This document shows positions 38,753 through 49,139 of a stretch of DNA of 64,000 bases, one piece after another. The stretch spans positions 124,001-188,000 of the forward strand of contig CAWJZU010000015.1 of the NCBI GenBank assembly GCA_963847345.1, written 5' to 3'. Every line of letters starts with the position of its first letter. Positions within the stretch are counted from its first letter, which is position 1. Both the position numbers and the translations under genes were made by a program. This stretch comes from DATARH01 sp963847345 (GTDB taxonomy: Bacteria; Pseudomonadota; Alphaproteobacteria; ATCC43930; CGMCC-115725). A model generated the notes under the pieces. The model had not been told where the DNA came from, ran no database searches, and was given only the letters and a program-made list of their open reading frames with translations.

Positions 38753-39682
38753 TCACCACGCGCCCGTCCCAATCCGGTCCACCAGCAGCGCGGCGAAGAT
38801 CAGGAACAGGTACAGCAGCGAGAAGTGGAACATCTGCCGCGCGCCACGTTCGCCTGCTCTGTCGCCCTCGCGCCACACCCTCAGGGCCATCCCGGTGAAC
38901 AGGATGCTGAGCACGCCCGCAACGATGCCGTAGAATGATCCGGCCAGGCCGAGCAGGAACGGAGCCAGCGTCGCCGGCCACAGCATCAGCGTATAGAGCA
39001 GCATCTGGCGCTTGGTTTCGCGCGGCCCCGCGACGACCGGCATCATCGGCACGCCTGCGGCCGCGTATTCGCCGCTGCGATAGAGCGACAGCGCCCAGAA
39101 ATGCGGCGGCGTCCAGAAGAAGATGATCGTGAACAGCGCGACCGCGCCCCAGCCGACGTCGCCGTTCACCGCGGCCCAGCCGACGATCGGCGGCAATGCG
39201 CCGGCGGCGCCGCCGATCACGATGTTCTGCGGCGTGCGGCGCTTCAGCCAGATCGTGTAGACGAAGACGTAAAACCCGATCGTCAGCGCCAGGAGTTCCG
39301 CTGCCACCCAGTTGACCGCCAGTCCCATGACGACAACCGAGCCCGCCGCGAGCACGATGCCAAAGCCAAGCGCCTCGCCGGGCAGCATCCGTCCCGCCGG
39401 CAAGGGCCGCCCGGCGGTGCGCCGCATGACCGCGTCGATGTCGCGGTCATACCACATATTGATCGCGCCTGACGCGCCGGCTCCGACCGCGATGCACAAC
39501 ACGGCGACGGCGGCCAGCACCGGATGCAGATGACCTGGCGCGAGAAACAGACCGACGAAGCCGGTGAACACGACGAGCGACATGACCCGCGGCTTCAGGA
39601 TCGCGACATAATCGCCGACCGCCGCCCCGGCATAGGGGGTTGCGAGAGCCGCTCGGCCGAAGGCTGAAGGCGATTCGCTCAC
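38753..39682 (-). CDS. ctaB: Protoheme IX farnesyltransferase (heme O synthase)
   Basis: Attaches a farnesyl group to heme b to give heme o, the precursor of heme a. 309 residues, about eight or nine membrane helices, UbiA superfamily. The first Asp-rich motif NMWYDRDIDAVMRRT and the second region (TIIFFWTPPHFWALSLYRSGEYA) contain the prenyl-diphosphate and heme sites. It lies 42 bases after coxA in the operon. Confidence 0.96.
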   Translation of the reverse strand: MSESPSAFGRAALATPYAGAAVGDYVAILKPRVMSLVVFTGFVGLFLAPGHLHPVLAAVAVLCIAVGAGASGAINMWYDRDIDAVMRRTAGRPLPAGRMLPGEALGFGIVLAAGSVVVMGLAVNWVAAELLALTIGFYVFVYTIWLKRRTPQNIVIGGAAGALPPIVGWAAVNGDVGWGAVALFTIIFFWTPPHFWALSLYRSGEYAAAGVPMMPVVAGPRETKRQMLLYTLMLWPATLAPFLLGLAGSFYGIVAGVLSILFTGMALRVWREGDRAGERGARQMFHFSLLYLFLIFAALLVDRIGTGAW

Positions 39683-39724
39683 ATCGGTACCCGTTCTCGT
39701 TCGCGCCGTCCCGCTTCCCTGCCG

Positions 39725-41377
39725 CTAATGCGCATGCTCAGCAACCGGCGCGATGACCGGCGGTTCATCGAAGCTGTGGAACGGCGGCGGCGAGGACACG
39801 GACCATTCTAGCGTCGTCGCCCCTTCGCCCCAGTAATTCGCGCCGACCCGCCTGCCGTAAAACAGTGTGTTGAAAACGATGAAGATGAAAAACAGCGTCG
39901 AGGCGAACGAGATATACGCACCAATCGACGAAACCATGTTCCACCCGGCGAACGCATCGGGGTAGTCGGCGATACGCCGTGGCATGCCGGCCAGCCCGAG
40001 GAAATGCTGCGGGAAGAAGGTCAGGTTGACGCCGATGAACGTCGTCCAGAAATGGATCTTGCCGAACGTCTCGTTATACTGGCGGCCGGACATTTTGCCG
40101 ATCCAATAATAAAAGCCGGCAAACAGCCCGAACACGGCACCGAGCGACAGCACGTAATGGAAATGCGCCACGACATAGTAGGTGTTATGCAGCGCGAAAT
40201 CGACGCCGGCGTTCGACAACACGACTCCGGTCACGCCGCCGATCGTGAACAGGAAGATGAAGCCGATCGCCCACAGCATCGGCGTCTTGAACTCGATCGA
40301 ACCGCCATACATCGTCGCGATCCAGGAAAAGATCTTCACGCCGGTCGGCACCGCGATCACCATCGTCGCGGCCGTGAAATAGGCGCGGGTATCGACCGAT
40401 ATGCCGGTCGTGAACATGTGGTGCGCCCACACGACAAAGCCGATGACGCCGATCGCGACCATTGCGTACGCCATGCCGAGATAACCGAATACCGGCTTCT
40501 TCGAGAATGTCGCGACGATTTGCGAGACCATGCCGAACGGCGGCAGGATCATGATGTAGACTTCGGGATGCCCGAAAAACCAGAACAGATGCAGGAACAG
40601 CATCGGGTCGCCGCCGCCGGCCGGGTCAAAGAACGTCGTCCCGAAATTTCGATCGGTCAGCAGCATCGTGATCGCGCCGGCCAGCACCGGCAACGCCAGC
40701 AACAGCAGAAACGCGGTGATCAGCACCGACCAGACGAACAGCGGCATCCGATGCAGGGTCATGCCGGGGGCGCGCATGTTAAAAATCGTCGTGATGAAAT
40801 TGATCGAGCTCATGATCGACGACGCGCCGGCGAGATGCAGCGCCAGGATCGCCATGTCGATCGACGGCCCCGGGTGCCCGGCCGCGCTTGCCCCGGACAG
40901 CGGCGGATAGATCGTCCAGCCGACGCCGGCGCCGGCGCCGTTCACCCCTTCGCCGGAGCCGACAAACAGCGAGCCGAACAGCAGACAGAACGAGGGGATC
41001 AGCAGCCAGAAGCTGACATTGTTCATGCGCGGAAAGGCCATGTCCGGCGCGCCGATCATCAGCGGCACGAACCAGTTGCCGAAGCCGCCGAACGTCGCCG
41101 GCATGACGACAAAGAACACCATGATCAGGCCGTGCGCCGTGATCAGAACGTTGTAGAACTGATGGTCGGTGATCAGCTCGTTGCCGGGATGCATCAGCTG
41201 GGCGCGCATGACGACCGACATCACGCCGCCGATCAACCCGGCGGTAATCGCGAAAATCAGGTACAGCGTGCCGATGTCCTTGTGGTTTGTCGAAAACAGC
41301 CAGCGCGCGACAAAGCCTGGCCGATGGTCGGCATGCTCGGCGTGGCCGGCGGCGTGCGTGTCGTGATAACTCATCAT
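39725..41377 (-). CDS. ctaD: Cytochrome c oxidase subunit I
   Basis: Catalytic subunit of aa3 oxidase, 550 residues, twelve membrane helices. The heme a ligand is in the ITAHGLIMVFFVVMPA helix; the CuB His and cross-linked Tyr are in FFGHPEVYIMILPPFG; the two further CuB His are in WAHHMFTTG; the late pair of heme ligands is in YYVVAHFHYVLS. D-channel Asn/Asp residues occur in GNWFVPLMIGAPDMAFPRMNN. The His-rich start (HDTHAAGHAEHADH) is common. ATG at 41374 is an equal alternative. It follows coxB by 12 bases. Confidence 0.98.
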   Translation of the reverse strand: MMSYHDTHAAGHAEHADHRPGFVARWLFSTNHKDIGTLYLIFAITAGLIGGVMSVVMRAQLMHPGNELITDHQFYNVLITAHGLIMVFFVVMPATFGGFGNWFVPLMIGAPDMAFPRMNNVSFWLLIPSFCLLFGSLFVGSGEGVNGAGAGVGWTIYPPLSGASAAGHPGPSIDMAILALHLAGASSIMSSINFITTIFNMRAPGMTLHRMPLFVWSVLITAFLLLLALPVLAGAITMLLTDRNFGTTFFDPAGGGDPMLFLHLFWFFGHPEVYIMILPPFGMVSQIVATFSKKPVFGYLGMAYAMVAIGVIGFVVWAHHMFTTGISVDTRAYFTAATMVIAVPTGVKIFSWIATMYGGSIEFKTPMLWAIGFIFLFTIGGVTGVVLSNAGVDFALHNTYYVVAHFHYVLSLGAVFGLFAGFYYWIGKMSGRQYNETFGKIHFWTTFIGVNLTFFPQHFLGLAGMPRRIADYPDAFAGWNMVSSIGAYISFASTLFFIFIVFNTLFYGRRVGANYWGEGATTLEWSVSSPPPFHSFDEPPVIAPVAEHAH

Positions 41378-41389
41378 GGCCTCTGGCTG

Positions 41390-42286
41390 TCAGTTCGCGG
41401 CCGGATCGACGGCGGCGATTTTTGTAGGCTGCGCTTCCTCGCCTGCTGGTGTCCCCGAGGCGAATTTCTGCTTTGCCTCGACGAGCCATTTCTCGAATTC
41501 GGGTTTTGGAACCGCCACCACCTTGATCGGCATGAACGCGTGATTGATGCCGCAGATCTGGTTGCATTCGCCGTAGAAGATGCCGGGATACTCGACCCGC
41601 ATCCAGGTCTCGTTGACCCGTCCCGGCATCGCGTAGAACTGGATCCCGAACGCCGGGATAAACCAGCTATGCAGGACGTCGACCCCGGCGATGAGCACCC
41701 GGATGTTCGTGTCGATCGGCACCACGAGCGGATTGTCGACATCGAGCAGCCGCTTTTGGTCCGGCTTCAAATCCTTGTCCGGGATGACGTTGCTGGCGAA
41801 TGTCAAATCGCCCTGATCGGGGTACGAGTAGCTCCAGAACCATTGGTTGCCGACCACCTTGATCGTCATCTCGGCGTTCGGCACCCGATCCATGAAGTAC
41901 ATCAGGCGGAACGACGGGATCGCGATCATTACCAGGATCAGCACCGGCACCACGGTCCACAGAATTTCGATCACCGTGTTGTGCGCGGTGCGGGTCGGCA
42001 CCGGGTTGCGGCTGGCGCGGAAGCGCACCATCACATAAAGCAGCAGCGCCAACACGAAGATGCTGATCGCGAAGATGATGATCAGCAGCTCATCGTGCAG
42101 CGCATGGATCGCCTCCTTAACTGGAGTCGCCGCGGGTTGCATCCCGAGCTGCCAGTTCTCCGGTCCCCATGCCCAGCCAGCGGAAGGCAGGCCCGCAAGC
42201 AGCATCGCGGCGAGCCCGATAACAAGACAGGTCCGCAGCGCCGGGCCCGACGCGCGCCGCCTGAGACACCTCGTCAACAGCATCAT
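41390..42286 (-). CDS. coxB: Cytochrome c oxidase subunit II
   Basis: Accepts electrons from cytochrome c through the CuA centre. 298 residues from ATG 42286 (AAGGA upstream); the much longer open frame upstream is non-coding. The signal peptide is about 18-39, with two membrane helices (LLIIIFAISIFVLALLLYVMV and VIEILWTVVPVLILVMIAI). The cupredoxin domain has the aromatic patch GNQWFWSYSYP and the CuA ligands in GVDVLHSW and YGECNQICGINHAFMPI. It is first of the operon, which then runs coxA, ctaB, small ORF, ctaG, ctaE, DUF983 and SURF1. Confidence 0.96.
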   Translation of the reverse strand: MMLLTRCLRRRASGPALRTCLVIGLAAMLLAGLPSAGWAWGPENWQLGMQPAATPVKEAIHALHDELLIIIFAISIFVLALLLYVMVRFRASRNPVPTRTAHNTVIEILWTVVPVLILVMIAIPSFRLMYFMDRVPNAEMTIKVVGNQWFWSYSYPDQGDLTFASNVIPDKDLKPDQKRLLDVDNPLVVPIDTNIRVLIAGVDVLHSWFIPAFGIQFYAMPGRVNETWMRVEYPGIFYGECNQICGINHAFMPIKVVAVPKPEFEKWLVEAKQKFASGTPAGEEAQPTKIAAVDPAAN

Positions 42287-42692
42287 GTCCTTGCAGCCCC
42301 TCTCCGACGAGGACGCTCCTGCGTGGTTCAATGTCGCCGGCCCGGTGACTTGTTTGCCGAGGCCACCCTTCGGACAATCCTTCGGAGGATTGCTTTCGGG
42401 GCGCCGATTCTTCGGCTGCCGGCCGAGCCCGCGCCGCCTCTTTTCCCCGACCGGGCTTGCGTCAGCCTGGCCGGGATGGCGGTAACTAAGTGAACCGTAC
42501 ACCAAAGTTTTCCGAACCGACAACTCGGGCGGGTGTCCGCGCGGCCCTGCATTTTGTCGCAAGCGGCGCCCCAGGGTCGCAGGCCAGCCCGCCATCCGGC
42601 CCCGCCGAACCGGGCGTCTTTCCCGGCCGGCCCGGAACAACCATATCTGACCGCATCCATCCGAGACCAACAGCCCGAAGCGGAGCCGCGCA
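42287..42692. other. Divergent intergenic region between coxB and tldD
   Basis: 406 bases. No gene is recognisable. A small hairpin, CAATCCT-TCGG-AGGATTG (42375-42392), is about 90 bases before the coxB start and could be in its leader. tldD has GGAG (42676-42684 area) ahead of its ATG. No clear -10/-35 pair could be chosen with confidence. Confidence 0.4.
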
Positions 42693-44126
42693 ATGTCAAA
42701 TCTCGCCGTCACCGACGACCTGTTTTTCGAACGCACCGGCATGGATTCGGGGCGCGTCGAACGGATTGTCGGCGAGGCGCTCTCCGGCATGGACGACGGC
42801 GAGCTGTTCTTCGAATACAGCCAGTCGGAAAGCGTCGCGCTCGACGACGGCCGGATCAAGAGCGCCGCGTTCGACACGACCCAAGGCTTCGGGCTGCGCG
42901 CGGTGGCCGGCGAGGCGGCCGGCTATGCGCATGCCTCCGAACTCTCCGAGGCGGCGATCCGGCGCGCCGCGACGGCGGTGCGCGCCGTCGCGAGTGGGCA
43001 TCACGGCGCGCTGGCGGAGCCGCCTGCCGGCACCAACCGGGCGCTCTACACCGATCTGAACCCGCTTGGCATGGTCGATCTCGGCGCGAAAACGCGCCTC
43101 CTGGCCGAGATCGACGCCTATGCCCGCTCCCGCGATCCGCGCGTCAAGCAGGTTATGGCGTCGCTCTCCGGCGTCTGGCAGGCGGTGCAGATCCTGCGCC
43201 CGGACGGGCGGCGCGTCGCCGACATCAGGCCGCTGGTGCGGCTCAACGTGGCGGTCGTGGTCGGCGAGGGCGACCGCATGGAAACGGGATCGCACGGGGC
43301 CGGCGGCCGCGTGAGCTACGAGTATTATCTCGATCCGGCGAACTGGAAGGCGCAGGTCGACGAGGCGCTGCGCCAGGCGCTCGCGAATCTCGGCTCGGTA
43401 CCGGCGCCGGCCGGCGAAATGACGGTCGTGCTCGGACCGGGCTGGCCCGGGGTGATGCTGCACGAAGCTGTCGGGCACGGCCTCGAGGGCGATTTCAACC
43501 GCAAGCAGACCTCGACCTTTTCCGGCATGGTCGGGCAGCGCGTCGCGGCACAAGGCGTCACCGTCGTCGATGACGGCACGTTGCCTGACCGGCGCGGCTC
43601 CTTGACGATCGATGACGAGGGCACGCCGTCGAGCTGTAACGTGCTGATCGAGGATGGCATCCTGAAGGGCTACATGCAGGACCGGCTCAACGCCCGGCTG
43701 ATGGGCGCCGCGGCGACCGGCAATGGCCGCCGCGAGAGCTTTGCCCATGCGCCGATGCCGCGCATGACAAACACCTTCATGCTGGCCGGGGAGCAGGATC
43801 CGGGGGAGATCATCGCATCGGTCAAGCGCGGTCTCTACGCCGTAAATTTCGGCGGCGGCAGCGTCGATATCACCTCCGGAAAATTCGTGTTTTCCGCCTC
43901 CGAGGCCTACCTGATCGAGGACGGCAAGGTGGGACCGGCGGTCAAGGGCGCGACATTGATCGGCAACGGCCCCGACGCGATGACCAAGGTCACGATGATC
44001 GGCAACGACCTGAAGCTCGATGACGGGGTCGGAACCTGCGGCAAGGACGGGCAGGGGGTGCCGGTCGGGGTCGGTCAGCCGACCCTGCGCATGGACGGGC
44101 TGACCGTCGGCGGCACCGCGGCGTAA
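42693..44126 (+). CDS. tldD: Metalloprotease TldD
   Basis: Works with TldE/PmbA to degrade or mature peptides (antitoxin CcdA, microcin leader) as a heterodimer in the cytosol. 477 residues, intact. The zinc motif is MLHEAVGHGLEGD (His257, Glu258, His262), and the third ligand region with YMQDRLNARLMG, GNGRRESFAHAPMPRMTNTF and the GGGSVDITSGKFVFS block follow as in the family. The partner tldE/pmbA is not in this window. It is transcribed away from coxB. Confidence 0.96.
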   Translation: MSNLAVTDDLFFERTGMDSGRVERIVGEALSGMDDGELFFEYSQSESVALDDGRIKSAAFDTTQGFGLRAVAGEAAGYAHASELSEAAIRRAATAVRAVASGHHGALAEPPAGTNRALYTDLNPLGMVDLGAKTRLLAEIDAYARSRDPRVKQVMASLSGVWQAVQILRPDGRRVADIRPLVRLNVAVVVGEGDRMETGSHGAGGRVSYEYYLDPANWKAQVDEALRQALANLGSVPAPAGEMTVVLGPGWPGVMLHEAVGHGLEGDFNRKQTSTFSGMVGQRVAAQGVTVVDDGTLPDRRGSLTIDDEGTPSSCNVLIEDGILKGYMQDRLNARLMGAAATGNGRRESFAHAPMPRMTNTFMLAGEQDPGEIIASVKRGLYAVNFGGGSVDITSGKFVFSASEAYLIEDGKVGPAVKGATLIGNGPDAMTKVTMIGNDLKLDDGVGTCGKDGQGVPVGVGQPTLRMDGLTVGGTAA

Positions 44127-44281
44127 CCGTCGCGACACCGGCGGTCCGAATGTCGTTTTTCATGCTCTCCTGATCGATTTGCGAGAGGTACTTTCGTTGC
44201 GTCTTGAGAGGCGCAGGGGGAAGATTTCGGCGCCTCGATCCGTTATGCCGTTTTCGGGGGCAAGGGGAGAAGCAGCGCCTG

Positions 44282-46006
44282 ATGACCGACGCGATCGGCG
44301 TTATTGCTCCGGCGAAGCGGAGGGCTGCCGGACCGATAACGCTCGCCCGGATCCTGTGGTGGCTGGCGCTGCTGAGCATCCTGCTCGGGGCCGCGAGAAT
44401 CGTCGCTACCTATCCGGTAATTTCGATCACGTTCGACGAGCCGGCTCATATCGCGGCCGGCATGCAGCTCCTCGACAAGGACAAATTCACCTATGAGCGG
44501 CTGCATCCGCCGCTGGCGCGGGTCGCGGCCGCGCTCGGTCCCTATCTCGCCGGCTATCGCTCGCAGAACGGACGGCGACATGTGGGTCGAGGGCCGGCGG
44601 CTGTTCTACGCTGCCGGCCATCCCGATTCGGCGATGCTGACGCTGGCAAGACTGGGGGTCTTGCCGTTCTTCGTCGCCTGCCTGGTGCTGGTGTGGCTCT
44701 GGACCACCGCTATGTCGGCGCGGTAGAGGGTGCGCTCGCGGTGATCGTGCTCGGCAATTTGCCGTCTGCTTCTGGCGCCATTCCGGCCTTGCGACAACCG
44801 ACGTGCCGTTCGCCGCGACATTCACCGCGGCGTTTTTCTCGTTTTGTGCTGTGGCTGGACCGTCCGCTCCACGATGCGCGGGCTGCTGCTGGGCGTCGCC
44901 GTCGCGCTTGCGGTCTGCACCAAGCTTTCGTTCCTGCTGTTTCTTTCCCGCGGCGTGCGGCGTGGTGCTCGCCCATCGCTGGTTCTGTGGCTGGCCGAAT
45001 TGGCACCCTCGGGCATCTTTTCGGTTCCTGGCGCGGCGTGCTCGCCGCGAATTGCGGCCTTCCTGCTGACCGTCTGGGCGGTTTACGGCTGCCATGCCGA
45101 TCCGCTCTACGGCATCGTCGACTCTGGCCGGCGGCATCGCGCGAACTGCCGACTTTGCCGACCATGGCCAGCCGTCGTTCTTTCTCGGCGCATATCGACA
45201 TACACGGCAACTGGGCGTTCTTCCCGGTCTTGATCCTGGTCAAGTCGCCGATTCCGTTCCTGATCGCCGTCGCGCATCGGCGCGGTGGTCCTGGTCCGCC
45301 GCCATCGCCGGGACTGGCGGCGAATGGCGCCGCTGCTCGGCGTCGGCCGCGATGATCGCGAGCGTCATGCCGTCGACGATCAATCTCGGGTCTGCGGCAC
45401 ATCCTGCCGGCATTTCCGCTTCTTGCAATCGTTGCTGCGATCGGGCTCGGGCGCCTGCTGGCTCAGCCGCTGTTGCCGACGCCGCGTTGCGCTGGCCGGC
45501 TTGCTCCTGGTCTGGCAGACCGGCTGAGGGGGCGCTCGCGGCGCCGGATTACCTCGCCTACTTCAACCAGCTCGCGCTGGGTGAACCGCAGCGCATCGTG
45601 ACCGGCTCCGACCTCGATTGGGGCCACGACGTCGGTCGCTTGGCCGCGGTATTAAAACAGCAGCGAGTCGACCGCCTGCATCTCGCCCTGCATACCAGCG
45701 CCGATCTGCGGCTGCACGGCCTGCCGCCGTTCGAGGACGCTGTATCCCGGTCGAACCGGCCACCGGCTGGATCGCGCTCAGCGAGCAGACGCATGCGTTC
45801 TACTGCGCCGGCTATCGCTGGCTCGACGCGTATCAGCCGATCGCCCGCAGTCGGCGCCTCGATCCGCCTCTACTATGTACCCGAGTCCGCCGCCGCCAGC
45901 CGAAGCGGATGTCGTGCGCCGGTTCAATTGGAATTGGTACGCACCGCTGCCCTGCTCGTCAGAGCCTCCGGTGTCGGCCAGTCCGGCGCCGCGCCGCCCA
46001 GCCTGA
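44282..46006 (+). pseudogene. Glycosyltransferase family 39-like membrane protein, many frameshifts
   Basis: The N-terminal 95 residues are clean from ATG 44282: a membrane helix (ILWWLALLSILLGAARIVA) and the catalytic FDEPAHIAAG plus RLHPPLARVAAALGPYLAG, typical of PMT/GT39 enzymes that use a lipid-linked sugar. After 44575 the frame changes at least eight times. Successive pieces in different frames still read as family sequence: MWVEGRRLFYAAGHPDSAM, YVGAVEGALAVIVLGNLP, VPFAATFTAAFFSF, FVLWLDRPL, GVAVALAVCTKLSFLLF, HGNWAFFPVLILVKSPIPFLI, YLAYFNQLALGEPQRIV and ALSEQTHAFYCAGYRWLDAYQPIA. The likely last stop is 46006. It overlaps the end of the opposing glycoside hydrolase gene. It is either decayed or badly sequenced. 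Confidence 0.75.
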
Positions 46007-48012
46007 CCGGCAGCCATCGGGCCGGGTTCTCCATCGCGACCTCCGGTGCCAGGCCGCTGCGCGACATCCAGCGCGAGCGGTAGAACGCGGTCGCCCCGAC
46101 TTCGAGCCGCAGATCGGCGCGGTGCGGCGGTCCCGCCAGCCCGAGCTGCTGCCACGGGATGAAGGCCTTCAGGATCACGCGCGGCTGGTCGAGCGCCGTC
46201 CCGAAATAGCGCGCCGTTGCGCCGGGAACCGCGGCGCAGGAGTCGCCGCTCTCGTACCAGCAGATTTGCGCATCGAAGCTCAGCTTCGATGCGTCTCCCG
46301 GTGACGTTGCCACCTGATTCGGAATGACGCGCAGCTCGATGCGGCGCGGTCCGCCACCGGCCCCAGGGCCGGCATCGACCCCCAGCGCGATGCGGAACGC
46401 CTCGGAGCGCGGGAATGGCGTAACCGGCCCGAGCAGTTCCGGCGCGTAGTAATCCATCGCGATCGTCGCCAGAAACAGGCCGTCCTCATTCCAGGCGAGG
46501 TGCACGTCGCCGAACGGCACCTCGCCGGGAGACGCGATCATCGGCACGAGCGAGGCGGCCTTCGGCCAATCCGCCAGCGTCTGCGTCATCGGCGCGATGT
46601 CGGCCCGCGGCAGCACGAGGTTGCGAGCGTCGCCGGGCTCCGGCGCGATGGCGCGTGCCATGCCCCAGCGCGCCAGCCGGTTGCTCGCGCTCAACGCGCG
46701 GATCAGCTTGTAATAGGGGCGATCGTCGGTATCGACGAGGCCGAAATTATAGTCCTCGCCGTCGGCGCGCCCGCCGGGCGGCTCGTCGGCATACTGGAAC
46801 CAGTGAACGCCGATTACATCGGGCGCCGCGGCGAGAAGCTGTGCCGCGCGGCTGGCGCCGCGGGCACGCTCCTCTTGCGTTGCAACGGTCATCAGATGCC
46901 CGGTCCGGTTGCGGTTGTTGCTGGTCCGAGCAAATTTGGCGCTGTTCGGCGCGCCGGTGCGGTTCAGGTTGCCGGAGCGGTTCTCGGCTGCGGCGTAGAA
47001 CCATTCGGTGACCAGCACCGGCTTGCCGCCGCTCAAACCGTGCAGGCCTTCGAAGAAATACGGCGCAATCCAGCCGTCCGGGGTATCGACGTTGTAGTTG
47101 ACCGAGATCGCGTCGACGTAGGGCACCATCGCCCGCACCGCGTCCGGGTCGTAATAGATCGGCAGCCGGTCGCCGAGATAGAGCGCCTCCGGGTCGGCAT
47201 CGCGCAGCGCCTGGCGCATCGCGCTGTAGTAGCGCGCCGGCGATGATCGCGGTCCAGGCGCGCACCGCGGCGATGCCGTCGCCGCCGGGGCGCAGCCGCG
47301 GCGCCGTGCGGGCCGCAAGCAGATCGTCGAAACCTGCGGTCCCCGGCGCCGGGATGAAATCGCGCGCGAATGCCTGCCAATCGTCGCGGTAATGCTCGCG
47401 CAGCACCGCGACGAGCCGCTGCTTCGTATGATTTTCCCGCGGGTAGGTCAGAAAGGCGACGAATAGCGGGCCATTCCACCAGCCGATCTCGTTGTCCGAG
47501 AAATAGCCGATGCGCAGCGGATCGCCGCGATACGGCGCCACGGCGGCCGCAGCCGCGCGACGCAGCGCGGTGTCGGCAGCCGGGTCGAACGGATCGGTCC
47601 AAACGAATTGGGTGTTGCGCCCCAGCTCGAGTTCCGGCGTGCTCGGCAGGCCGATCTCGCCCGGCGGCACCGACCAGGCGCCGGCCGTGTTGAAACCCCA
47701 CGAGACGAGCCGCCGGCGCGTGGCGGCGGCCCATTCGGCGCGCGTCCCGGCGAAGCGCTGCCAGCGATAGGCCCGCTCCGGGTTCGCCGCGAACTCGGTC
47801 CTGAATCCGCCATCGATCGCATTGACGCCGAGCGAGAAGAACGGGTCGCCGCACGGCGTCAACAGCACCGGCCCGTTCTCACCTGTGGCAGCAGACCAGT
47901 GCGACGACGGGGCGGCGGCAAAGTCGTCGCAGGCGCCGGCGCCGCCGGCCCAGAGCGATAGTATCGCCGCCGCAGCCGGCGCGACCGCGCCGCGCCAGCC
48001 TACAGATATCAA
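45924..48012 (-). CDS. Exported glycoside hydrolase, agarase/beta-galactosidase-like, frameshifted
   Basis: From a probable TTG start at 48012: signal peptide (GAVAPAAAAILSLWAGGAGA), then FFSLGVNAID, WGFNTAGAWS, LRIGYFSDNEIGWWNGP (a TIM-barrel acid-base Asn-Glu) and, after a frame change at about 47238, YYSAMRQALRDADP, YLGDRLPIYYDPDAV, ISVNYNVDTPDGW and KPVLVTEWFYAAAENR (a likely nucleophile Glu), then GVHWFQYADEPPGG. The C-terminal 200 residues look like a beta-sandwich. It is about 695 residues when joined. It cleaves an unknown glycan outside the cytoplasm. It may follow potC in one transcript (295 bases apart). Confidence 0.72.
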
Positions 48013-48075
48013 GTGCCTGAGGCTCTGACCGATACCCCGTCCCCAACCCTCCCCCGTGATCCCCGGGTCGAGCCA

Positions 48076-48099
48076 GGGGAGGGGAGGGGAGGGTGGGGG
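48076..48099 (+). other. G-tract, potential G-quadruplex
   Basis: Four G-runs of three to five separated by single bases (GGGGA three times, then GGGT and GGGGG) form a strong quadruplex-type sequence on the plus strand. It is in the 295-base gap between potC (ending 48308) and the glycoside hydrolase (starting about 48012). The rest of the gap holds no gene. Confidence 0.6.
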
Positions 48100-48307
48100 T
48101 GCGGCCGCGGCCGCCGGGTATGTCAGGCTCGCGGCCGGCCGGTATAAGAGGCGCCGCCCGCCTGGCCGCGCCACCCGCTTCGCTCTGTCAGGCCGCACCC
48201 GAATGTCCCTCAATCTCCATCCCGAACCGGAATCGCTCCGCCCACCGCATGTCGGAACAACCCATCGATGCGGCACAACGCGCATGTCCGTCATCGTCAT
48301 CCGCCGA

Positions 48308-49139
48308 TTAGGTACGTGCCGGCGCACGCCGCCGTTTCTCATGGCGCACGATCAGCACAAAGGCGAGCGCCACGATCGCGAAAACGACGCCAAGGAACAC
48401 GGTCGCCAGCGCGTTGATCTCCGGCGTCACGCCGATCCGCACGCTCGAATACACCGCCATCGGCAATGTCGTCGCGGCCGGGCCGGACACGAAACTCGCG
48501 ATCACCAGATCGTCGAGCGACATCGTGAAGGCCAACAGCCAGCCCGAGACGAGCGCCGGGCTGATCCCCGGCAAGCGTGATCCGCCATAAGACGGTCCAG
48601 GGCCGCGCGCCGAGATCGAGCGCCGCCTCTTCCAGGCCACGGTCGAACCCCGCCAGCTGCGCCCGCACCAGCACCGCGACAAAGCAGGCGGCGAAGGTGG
48701 CGTGCGCAATCGTCACGGTCTGCACCCCGCGCTCGGCCGGCCAGCCGAGAACGCCTTGCCCGGCGACGAACAGCAGCAGCAGCGACAGGCCGAGGATCAC
48801 CTCGGGGACGACGAGCGGCGCGGTCAGCATGAAGGCGAACAAGGCACGGCCGCGAAACCGGGTGAAGCGGTTCATCGCCAGACCGGCGGCGGTGCCCAGC
48901 GCCAGCGCCAGGCTCGCCGCCATCATCGCGATCTTGAGGCTGGTCAGCGCGGCGGTGATGAATTTCTCGTCGTCGATCAGCGCGCCGTACCACCGGGTCG
49001 AGAACCCGCCCCAAATCGTGACCAGCCGCGATCCGTTGAACGAATACGCGATCAGCACCGCGATCGGCAGGTACAGAAACCCGAGCCCGAGGGCGAGCGA
49101 CGCGGCACGAAGTGCCGCGAGCCCCCGACCGCCGCTCAC
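48308..49139 (-). CDS. potC: ABC transporter permease, PotC type, frameshifted
   Basis: Second permease of a spermidine/putrescine-type importer. It starts at GTG 49139, overlapping the potB stop (GTGA). Membrane helices include LALGLGFLYLPIAVLIAYSFN, TSLKIAMMAASLALALGTAAG and LFAFMLTAPLVVPEVILGLSL; the EAA loop is LEEAALDLGARPWTVLWRITL. At about 48575 one base is gained or lost; the next frame continues LPGISPALVSGWLLAFTMSLDDLVIASFVSG to a stop at 48308 after a basic tail. Joined length about 276 residues, normal. Confidence 0.87.

Noticed and set aside
40004..42493. 829-residue plus-strand frame across coxA/coxB
   Set aside because: Antisense shadow; extremely rich in His, Arg, Asp and Gln, no family pattern.
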